DNA of 5,187 bases from Verrucomicrobiia bacterium (GTDB lineage: Bacteria > Verrucomicrobiota > Verrucomicrobiia > Limisphaerales > Palsa-1400): the NCBI GenBank assembly GCA_025934545.1, contig JAICXV010000232.1, positions 1 through 5,187 on the forward strand, given 5' to 3'. A program made the position numbers and the translations under genes. Numbering within the stretch: position 1 is the stretch's first letter; every line of letters starts with the position of its first letter. Below, in pieces: positions 1 to 4,814 of this stretch. Under the pieces are notes generated by a model, which saw nothing but the letters and a program-made list of their open reading frames with translations, did not search any database and had not been told where the DNA came from.

Positions 1-1
1 A

Positions 2-211
2 ATTTTTACGGCGCGCGCGTGCGAGCCGGCGAACGTGCCGGTGGTTAAAAAGTGGGCGGTTAAACACGGCTTGGGCGATGTTCAAGTGACGCACCAGAAG
101 GATTACGACTTAATTCGGTTTTACGATGACCGGGCGATTCAAATTCGCTGGCCGGGCATGATGATCCGACCTTCTGCCGTTCCACCCTCGAATGCCACAG
201 TGGCAGGTTAA
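2..211 (+). CDS. HAD-superfamily hydrolase, C-terminal fragment (5' end outside window)
   Basis: The reading frame is open from the first bases of the window to a TAA at 209-211 and gives 69 residues. Three pieces match the conserved HAD phosphohydrolase motifs in the right order. IFTAR at residues 1-5 looks like motif II, with Thr3 after a hydrophobic strand. K33 in THQKD fits the motif III lysine. YDDRA at residues 41-45 supplies the paired aspartates (D42, D43) of motif IV that hold Mg2+. The nucleophile-bearing motif I (DxDxT) would lie upstream and is not visible. HAD enzymes usually remove phosphate from small cytoplasmic substrates; the substrate cannot be told from this fragment. The last 18 residues (from about P51) are Pro/Ala/Ser-rich and look like a loose tail. 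The gene converges on the small minus-strand gene, with 49 bases between the stop codons. Confidence 0.62.
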   Translation: MFTARACEPANVPVVKKWAVKHGLGDVQVTHQKDYDLIRFYDDRAIQIRWPGMMIRPSAVPPSNATVAG

Positions 212-218
212 CGTTTGA

Positions 219-236
219 CGCGACACAAAGGTCGCG
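219..236. terminator. Short GC-rich hairpin between two convergent genes
   Basis: CGCGAC (219-224) and GTCGCG (231-236) form a perfect 6-bp stem with a 6-base loop. It sits 8 bases after the HAD stop codon and 25 bases beyond the stop of the convergent gene. The position suits a two-way terminator, but no T-run follows on either strand, so intrinsic termination would be weak. Confidence 0.3.
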
Positions 237-260
237 CCCGTTCCGTTCGCCAGAGCAACT

Positions 261-527
261 CTACGCGCTCACCACCGCGGCGGCGCGAGTTGTCTCTTCA
301 AAGCGCGCGCGCTTTTCCTGCATGCGTTGCAGCTTGCGTTCCCAGCCGGCGACTTTGCGTTGCGCGGTCAGGAATTGGGTTCGTTTCGCCAGCGCGATGA
401 GCTGTCGGAGTTTGCGCTCCTCAAAGCGTGTGCGTTCGATTCCGTATTGGAGTGGATTGAATTGGCTGCTCAAGAATTCCTGTCGCGAGATCCGTGCGAC
501 GTGCCTCTTAAATTCCGTGTAGGTCAT
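261..527 (-). CDS. Small basic, probably coiled-coil hypothetical protein (88 aa)
   Basis: I do not recognise a family. The 88-residue product starts MTYTEFKRHVARISRQEF and is dominated by Arg, Lys, Glu, Gln, Leu and Ala. From about residue 35 to 80 it reads as a long charged amphipathic helix (ERKLRQLIALAKR, then WERKLQRMQEKRARFEETTR), so a coiled coil is likely. There is no signal peptide and there are no cysteines. The codons (CGC, GAA, CTG, GCG, CAA) resemble those of the larger genes here, which is why I prefer this strand over the overlapping plus-strand frame at 327-725, whose product is low-complexity and implausible. A GAGG lies on the coding strand (541-544), 13 bases before the ATG, a rather long spacing. 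It is transcribed away from the EF-G-like gene, so 528-818 would carry both promoters. Moderately sure that it is a gene; function unknown. Confidence 0.55.
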   Translation of the reverse strand: MTYTEFKRHVARISRQEFLSSQFNPLQYGIERTRFEERKLRQLIALAKRTQFLTAQRKVAGWERKLQRMQEKRARFEETTRAAAVVSA

Positions 528-818
528 ATATTGTTTGGTTCCTCAGGGTCGCAACCTCGACGCGACTGCGGATTGGAGCAAGTCAGCAATTACCGTAAAT
601 CTCAGTCATCGTCATGCTGCATCTTGTCAAACATGCTATTTACCCCTATTGGCAATTTTGGCGTGCTGTGTTTAACTTGGATGCAGACGGCAGGCCGGCG
701 TGTCCCCCACCACTGGCTTCCATAACGTTTCACCGAGTGATCGTGAAAATGAAAACGATGGCATATATTCGCGCCTTCCCCTTTCACTTTCACGCGCACT
801 CATTACTCCAATACGCGC
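528..818. other. Intergenic region between divergent genes, no convincing gene
   Basis: This 291-bp stretch separates the small minus-strand gene from the EF-G-like gene. The frames that cross it (such as 602-799 minus) give products rich in His and Trp without recognisable motifs and look spurious. It must hold the start signals of both divergent genes. The only ordered structure I see is the TTTCAC/GTGAAA cluster at 726-794. A TTGTCA at 624-629, which reads TTGACA on the other strand at 625-630, has no matching -10 at normal spacing in either direction. Confidence 0.6.
726..794. promoter_or_regulatory. TTTCAC/GTGAAA hexamer cluster with competing hairpins, upstream of the EF-G-like gene
   Basis: Four copies of one hexamer occur within 66 bases. 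TTTCAC lies at 728-733, 782-787 and 788-793; its complement GTGAAA lies at 743-748. The 742-754 arm pairs with 782-794 as an inverted repeat with one mismatch in 13 and a 27-base loop. The same GTGAAA can instead pair with 728-733 to form a 6-bp stem with a 9-base loop, so the two folds exclude each other. A -10-like TATATT at 764-769 lies inside the large loop, without a good -35. The layout could be an operator flanking a promoter or an RNA switch in a leader ending 24 bases before the ATG at 819. The repeats are seen directly; the regulatory role is inferred. Confidence 0.4.
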
Positions 819-2909
819 ATGCATACACCAGCAGACATTCGTAATTTCTCCATTGTCGGCCACGCTTCGAGTGGCAAAACCATGCTCAGCGAAGCGATGC
901 TCGCTTGCAGCGGCGCCATCGGGCGCATGGGAAAAATCGCGCACGGCACGACTGTGTCCGACTATCACACGAGCGAACAGCAACGGCAGATTTCGGTGCA
1001 CGCATCGCTGCTGCGCACGGAATGGATGGGCAAGCGGTTTAATATTCTCGATACGCCGGGGTATCTCGATTTTATCAGTGAAGCGTTGAGCGCGCTGCGG
1101 GTTTCCGATTTTGCGGTTGTGGTCGTTAATGCGCAGCACGGCGTTGGCGTCGGCACACAGCGCGTTTGGAATTACGCGACGGAATTGAACATCCCGAAAA
1201 TCATCGTGATGAATGAATTCGATAAACCGAATACGCATTTCGAAGAAATCCTGGAGGACATTCGCAAGAGTTACGGCGCGGGCGTGTTCCCGATGAACAT
1301 TCCCATCAATCCGGGCCCGGGCTTCAACCAGGTGCTGGATGTGTTGCGCAATGACATTTGCACTTACACCGGCGATCGCGGCGAATACAAGGAAGTCCCG
1401 GCCACCGGTGAATGGGAAGCGCGCGTCAAACAATTGCACACGGAATTGATCGAGCACATCGCCGAGTCCGACGATACTTTGCTCAGCAAGTATTTTGATC
1501 AAGGAGGGCTGTCAGAGGAGGAGTTCCGAGCCGGCATACACGAAGCGGTGCAGAAGCAGCACTTCATTCCGCTGTTCTGCACCTCCGCCGAAACGAACAT
1601 CGGCGTCGCCCGCCTCATGGACTTCATTGCTAAATACGGTTCTTCTCCAGTTGATCGAAAAAGATACGCGGCCCTCGATGCCAACGGACAACCGACGGAA
1701 GTGCGATTGGCCGATCCGGAAGCGTCAGCGTTTATTTTCAAAACGATGGCCGAAGCGCACTTTGGCGAGCTTTCGTTCTTCCGCGTTTATTCGGGGACGG
1801 TGAAAAGCAGTTCGGAACTTTACAATCCGGATCGCAATATCACTGAACGCATCGGACAGGTTTATGTTTTGAATGGTCACGAGCGGAAACCGGTTACGGA
1901 ACTCGGCGCTGGTGAAATCGGTGCGGTCGTTAAATTAAAAGACACGCACACGGGGAATACGTTGTGCTCGGCGTCACGTCCGGTGAAGCTGGCCAAAGTA
2001 ACTTATCCAAAACCGACGATTCATGCGTCGCTGAACATCACAGTGAAAGGCGAGGAAGATAAAGTTGCCGCCGGGTTGGCCGCTTTGCACGAGGAAGATC
2101 CGACGTTCCAACATCGTGTCGATGGCGAGTTGCATCAGACCATCATTTCGGCACAGGGCGAATTGCATTTGGAAGTCATCGTTGATCGGTTGCGCCGGCG
2201 TTTTAACACGCATGTCGAACTGGGCGAGCCGAAGATTCCGTATCGCGAAACGATTCGGGCCAATGGTGATTCCAAATATCGCCACAAAAAACAAACAGGC
2301 GGCGCGGGTCAGTTCGCGGAAGTTTGGATGAAAATTGAACCGCTTGCGCGCGATACCGGTGTTGAATTTACCGAATCCCTTTCAGGGCAGAACGTCGACC
2401 GGGTTTTTGTTCCATCGGTGGAAGATGGCGTGATGCAGGCGTGCCGGGAAGGAGTTCTGGCGGGCTATCGCGTCGTTGATCTGAAGATCGATTTTTACGA
2501 TGGAAAAATGCATCCGGTCGATTCGAAGGACATTGCGTTCCAAATCGCGGGTTACTTTGCGTTCAAAGAATCGTTCCTGAAAGCCAAGCCCTGTTTGCTT
2601 GAGCCGATCCATGTGATTGAAGTGAGTATCCCGGAAGATTGTCTCGGGAAAGTGATGGGTGATATTTCGAGCCGACGCGGACGCATCCTCGGAATCGAAA
2701 CGGAAGGTCAATTCCAGACGATCAAAGCGCAGGTGCCAGCGCGTGAGTTGCACAAATATTCGAGCACGTTGCGCTCGCTGACAGGCGGCCGCGGTGTTCA
2801 TGTCGAGAGCTTCGATCATTACGAACAGATGCCGCACGAGATGGAAGCCAAGGTCGTGGAAGAAGCGAAAAAGAAGAAGGCGGAAGCGCATGCGACGCAC
2901 GCGCATTAA
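819..2909 (+). CDS. EF-G-like translational GTPase (696 aa, secondary EF-G paralogue type)
   Basis: This is a complete member of the elongation factor G family with all five domains. The G domain (about 8-280) has P-loop GHASSGKT (14-21), DTPG (78-81), NEFD (132-135, the NKxD position) and a G5-like CTSAE (254-258). Domain II is about 300-390. Domain III (about 396-478) carries the conserved QGELHLEVIVDRL stretch. Domain IV (about 479-595) has TGGAGQFAEV at 493-502 and YDGKMHPVDSKDIAF, and domain V runs from about 596. The tail is rich in Lys, His and Ala. Canonical EF-G drives tRNA-mRNA translocation on the ribosome. This protein belongs to the EF-G-like group instead, because DTPGH is DTPGY and switch I reads RQISVHAS rather than RGITIT. 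Its exact role (back-up translocase, recycling or stress factor) cannot be read from sequence. The ATG at 819 is the first start codon after an in-frame TGA at 750-752. It has no Shine-Dalgarno; the leader is pyrimidine-rich. Confidence 0.95.
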   Translation: MHTPADIRNFSIVGHASSGKTMLSEAMLACSGAIGRMGKIAHGTTVSDYHTSEQQRQISVHASLLRTEWMGKRFNILDTPGYLDFISEALSALRVSDFAVVVVNAQHGVGVGTQRVWNYATELNIPKIIVMNEFDKPNTHFEEILEDIRKSYGAGVFPMNIPINPGPGFNQVLDVLRNDICTYTGDRGEYKEVPATGEWEARVKQLHTELIEHIAESDDTLLSKYFDQGGLSEEEFRAGIHEAVQKQHFIPLFCTSAETNIGVARLMDFIAKYGSSPVDRKRYAALDANGQPTEVRLADPEASAFIFKTMAEAHFGELSFFRVYSGTVKSSSELYNPDRNITERIGQVYVLNGHERKPVTELGAGEIGAVVKLKDTHTGNTLCSASRPVKLAKVTYPKPTIHASLNITVKGEEDKVAAGLAALHEEDPTFQHRVDGELHQTIISAQGELHLEVIVDRLRRRFNTHVELGEPKIPYRETIRANGDSKYRHKKQTGGAGQFAEVWMKIEPLARDTGVEFTESLSGQNVDRVFVPSVEDGVMQACREGVLAGYRVVDLKIDFYDGKMHPVDSKDIAFQIAGYFAFKESFLKAKPCLLEPIHVIEVSIPEDCLGKVMGDISSRRGRILGIETEGQFQTIKAQVPARELHKYSSTLRSLTGGRGVHVESFDHYEQMPHEMEAKVVEEAKKKKAEAHATHAH

Positions 2910-2932
2910 ACGGTTTATCCGTTTCAAACCGT
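2908..2932 (+). terminator. Hairpin directly after the EF-G-like stop codon, possible weak terminator
   Basis: ACGGTTT (2910-2916) pairs with AAACCGT (2926-2932) as a 7-bp stem with a 9-base loop. An alternative 6-bp stem AAACGG (2908-2913) with CCGTTT (2919-2924) overlaps the stop codon. No T-run follows, so read-through toward the small peptide gene is possible. Confidence 0.33.
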
Positions 2933-2984
2933 GGCTTGAGTCAGGCGTCGCCCTAATTGCACGATTCGATTGACAGGTTATTTT

Positions 2985-2989
2985 AGAGG
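2985..2989 (+). promoter_or_regulatory. Shine-Dalgarno-like AGAGG supporting an alternative upstream start for the peptide gene
   Basis: AGAGG lies 8 bases before an ATG at 2998 that is in frame with the Cys-repeat peptide. This is the best-spaced ribosome site in the window. If used, the peptide gains 26 charged residues (six Arg, four Glu) before its hydrophobic segment, which is unusual for a signal peptide. I therefore did not choose it, but it remains a real alternative. Confidence 0.35.
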
Positions 2990-3075
2990 TAGCCGCAATG
3001 GGACGACTGCGGCAGGTGGAAGCGATGGAGCCTTTGGGAAGGCGACGATTCCGCGAGGAGTCCAACGGGATTGGT

Positions 3076-3243
3076 ATGATAACACTAATGAAACTATTGG
3101 CCGGTGCGGCGATCGCACTGGGAGTTCTCTCGCCGGGTTTCGCGCCTCGCGCGGATACGTGCGAATGCAAAGCCAAGGGCCTGGCGCCTCATGTAGTTCC
3201 GCATTCCGACACTTGCGAATGCAAAGCGAAGACGCCGTCGTGA
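3076..3243 (+). CDS. Tiny predicted secreted peptide with two DTCECKAK repeats (55 aa)
   Basis: I do not recognise a family. The 55-residue product begins MITLMKLLAGAAIALG, a short start with one Lys and then a hydrophobic core, typical of a signal peptide. A cut after FAPRA (near residue 26) would leave about 29 residues. This mature part holds DTCECKAK twice (residues 27-34 and 45-52), joined by GLAPHVVPHS, so its only cysteines are two CEC pairs. Such pairs could bind a metal or form disulfides in the periplasm, which is inference. No lipobox precedes a cysteine (ADTC, not LAGC), so it is not an obvious lipoprotein. I chose the ATG at 3076, with GGGA five bases upstream, because it gives a normal signal peptide. 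An ATG at 3088 would also work, and one at 2998 (81 aa) has a better ribosome site. The gene lies 99 bases before the Lgt-family gene on the same strand. Confidence 0.55.
   Translation: MITLMKLLAGAAIALGVLSPGFAPRADTCECKAKGLAPHVVPHSDTCECKAKTPS
3154..3231 (+). repeat. Two 24-bp direct repeats encoding DTCECKAK
   Basis: The units are 3154-3177 and 3208-3231, 54 bases apart. They match at 21 of 24 positions, including an uninterrupted TGCGAATGCAAAGC (3160-3173 and 3214-3227). The three differences (GAT/GAC, ACG/ACT, GCC/GCG) all fall at third codon positions and are silent. This points to an old internal duplication kept for its peptide sequence. Confidence 0.7.
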
Positions 3244-3245
3244 TC

Positions 3246-3259
3246 GGCTGATATCAGCC
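3246..3259. promoter_or_regulatory. Perfect 14-bp palindrome GGCTGATATCAGCC just after the peptide stop
   Basis: The sequence equals its own reverse complement and begins 3 bases after the TGA at 3241-3243. It could be a dimeric repressor site for the downstream gene or, in RNA, a 5-bp stem (GGCTG/CAGCC) with an ATAT loop that protects or ends the peptide mRNA. There is no evidence to choose between these. Confidence 0.35.
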
Positions 3260-3272
3260 AAACGACCGGTGC

Positions 3273-3306
3273 GAAGAAGAGCAATTCCCCCCTACTCTTC
3301 TTCTTT
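3273..3306 (+). terminator. Perfect 9-bp hairpin between the peptide gene and lgt, candidate terminator
   Basis: GAAGAAGAG (3273-3281) pairs perfectly with CTCTTCTTC (3295-3303) around a 13-base loop containing six Cs, and is followed by TTT then CC. The stem is AT-rich and the T-run short, so termination would be partial. Together with the palindrome just upstream, it suggests the peptide and lgt are not simply one continuous message. Confidence 0.4.
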
Positions 3307-3342
3307 CCAATACGTACTAATGAGGGTGTCACGTCATAAAGT

Positions 3343-4236
3343 ATGCATAAGGTTTTAGTTTCCGAACCACACATAGCGTCGTACTCAGCGTTTATGTTGC
3401 TCGCCCTGGTGGCTGGATACTTAATCAGCCGTTGGCGAGCGCCGAAGATTGGAATTGCCGGCGCGCACATCGATAATCTCACGTTGCTGATCGCGATCAG
3501 CAGTTTGTTCGGGGCGCGATTCTTCAGTTGGTTGTTTGAATTTCCCGAAGGTATCAGCCTTTGGCAGGCATTGACCACGGCGGGCGGTGGGATGGTGTTT
3601 TATGGCGGGATGATTTTTGGCGTGCTGGCTGCGGTGGGTTACGCGGCGTGCACGTGTATGTCGCTGGGGAATTTGATGGACGCATGCGCACCGGGGTTGG
3701 CGCTCGGTCTCGCCATTGGCCGAATTGGTTGTTTTATGGCGGGCTGTTGTTGGGGCGATCTGTGCATCACGAATCAACAAGCATCGGCGATGAGTGATCC
3801 AGCGGTATTGCGTCAGGTCCGGACCATTCCACTTTTGTCACCGAACCATTTTCCATTCGCGGTCCATTTTCCGAAGGACGCGGGCGCTTACGAACAGCAT
3901 CGCGAACTTGGGTTGATTGGCAAGGACGCGACGGAATCGTTGCCGGTTCATCCGGTTCAACTTTACGAAACCGCGATGGCGTTTGCGCTTTGCATCTACT
4001 TGAGCCGCGCGTTCAAACGCCGGCAATGGGAAGGCCAGATCGTCTGGCAGTTTATGTTCGGTTACGGTGTGATTCGTTTTTCACTGGAATTCTTGCGCGC
4101 GGATAATCCGGCGGCATTTGCGGGTCTGACGCTGTCGCAATTGATCAGCCTGGGAATGATTGCCGCGGCGATTGCGGTTTTCCACAGCCGATCGGAAATT
4201 CGGTTCACGCGGCTCAAACCGGTGCGGCTTGATTAG
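3343..4236 (+). CDS. lgt: Prolipoprotein diacylglyceryl transferase family protein, Cys-rich variant (297 aa)
   Basis: Lgt is an inner-membrane enzyme that moves diacylglycerol from phosphatidylglycerol to the lipobox cysteine of exported prolipoproteins. Several hydrophobic segments are visible (about 14-30, 46-64, 84-102, 116-134, 208-222, 234-250, 264-281). Family signatures appear in order: FYGGMIFG (86-93), GRIGCFMAGCCWG (126-138), HPVQLYE (203-209) and YGVIRFSLEFLR (241-252). Arg127, Arg245 and Glu249 match functional residues of E. coli Lgt (R143, R239, E243). The E. coli His103 position is Tyr87, and the asparagines and Glu of GRLGNFINGE become Cys, Ala and Cys. Eight cysteines are present in all. 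The charged loop at about 139-202 is probably periplasmic. The ATG is fixed by an in-frame TAA at 3337-3339, only two codons upstream. GAGGG (3322-3326) is 16 bases away, which is long. A working Lgt is likely; a specialised paralogue is possible. Confidence 0.88.
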   Translation: MHKVLVSEPHIASYSAFMLLALVAGYLISRWRAPKIGIAGAHIDNLTLLIAISSLFGARFFSWLFEFPEGISLWQALTTAGGGMVFYGGMIFGVLAAVGYAACTCMSLGNLMDACAPGLALGLAIGRIGCFMAGCCWGDLCITNQQASAMSDPAVLRQVRTIPLLSPNHFPFAVHFPKDAGAYEQHRELGLIGKDATESLPVHPVQLYETAMAFALCIYLSRAFKRRQWEGQIVWQFMFGYGVIRFSLEFLRADNPAAFAGLTLSQLISLGMIAAAIAVFHSRSEIRFTRLKPVRLD

Positions 4237-4238
4237 TT

Positions 4239-4814
4239 TTAGCGCTTCCGCCACCACATCATTAGCTCAAGGCCGGTTCGATTTGGATACGAACGCGGCA
4301 CCCAAGCTTGCAACAGTTCGAATGATGACGAGAAGCGTTTGACCAATTCGTCGCGGGTTGTGCCAAACGGTGGGCCGTCTTTTTCGTCGATTAAATAAAA
4401 TACAGCGAGAAAGTTTGCGGCGGGTTTCAACCAGCGCGAAACGGCTTGCACATATAATTCGCGTTCGGCCGGTTGAATGGCGCAAAAGCAGGTGTGTTCG
4501 AAGATCCAGTCGAATTGCTTCGTTGGTTGATCGCGCAGGAAATCGCCCAACAAAAATTCGGCGCGCAAATTCGCAGCGGCGGTCCTTTCGCGGGACAATC
4601 GGAGCGCGCTGGGTGCGATGTCCATGCCGGTGGCGCTGAACCCGGCCTTCGCCCAAACACGAACATCGTGTCCAGTGCCGCAACCGGGAACGAGAACGGT
4701 CCCGCGTTCGAGATCGGGATGGGCGGCGACGAAATCGACGAGGCCGGGGGACGGCTCGCCTTTTTCCCATGGCATGTCGCCGGTTCGATAGCGCTCTTCC
4801 CAGTTTTCGCTCAT
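4239..4814 (-). CDS. TPMT-family class I SAM-dependent methyltransferase (191 aa)
   Basis: The protein begins MSENWEERYRTGDMPWEKG, the tryptophan-rich opening of bacterial thiopurine S-methyltransferase-like enzymes. The SAM-binding motif I is LVPGCGTGHD (41-50), D65 in GMDIAPSAL ends strand 2 and should bind the ribose, GDF lies at 90-92, and FDWIFEHTCFCAI (101-113) is the family's motif near the active site. Relatives methylate thiols, halides or metalloids in the cytoplasm; the substrate here is unknown. The usual LKPGG turn is LKPAA (129-133). The frame is open further upstream to an ATG at 4928, but I chose 4812-4814 because the family starts there and its ATGA overlaps the dinB stop, which implies coupled translation. 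There is no clear Shine-Dalgarno. The stop lies 2 bases from the lgt stop on the other strand. Confidence 0.9.
   Translation of the reverse strand: MSENWEERYRTGDMPWEKGEPSPGLVDFVAAHPDLERGTVLVPGCGTGHDVRVWAKAGFSATGMDIAPSALRLSRERTAAANLRAEFLLGDFLRDQPTKQFDWIFEHTCFCAIQPAERELYVQAVSRWLKPAANFLAVFYLIDEKDGPPFGTTRDELVKRFSSSFELLQAWVPRSYPNRTGLELMMWWRKR

Noticed and set aside
302..314. Alternating GC run that could favour Z-DNA
   Set aside because: It is short, lies within a gene, and is explained by Arg/Ala codons in GC-rich DNA.
624..630. TTGTCAA as a -35 box for either divergent gene
   Set aside because: Neither strand has an acceptable -10 at the expected distance.
327..725. Plus-strand 132-codon open frame
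   Set aside because: It overlaps the better minus-strand gene, has implausible composition, and has no recognisable motif or convincing ribosome site.
672..1502. Minus-strand 276-codon open frame antisense to the EF-G-like gene
   Set aside because: It is the mirror of a strongly conserved GTPase coding region; its His/Arg/Phe-rich product shows no motifs.
1501..1507. Strong Shine-Dalgarno AAGGAGG inside the EF-G-like gene
   Set aside because: No suitable start codon follows at the right distance, and it is explained by the codons of a Gln-Gly-Gly stretch.
2970..2975. Perfect TTGACA -35-like hexamer before the peptide gene
   Set aside because: No -10-like hexamer lies 15-19 bases downstream, where the sequence reads GC-rich AGCCGCAATG.
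2382..3176. Minus-strand 264-codon open frame
   Set aside because: It is antisense to EF-G domains IV and V and runs through the intergenic region; its Arg-rich product is typical of a shadow frame.
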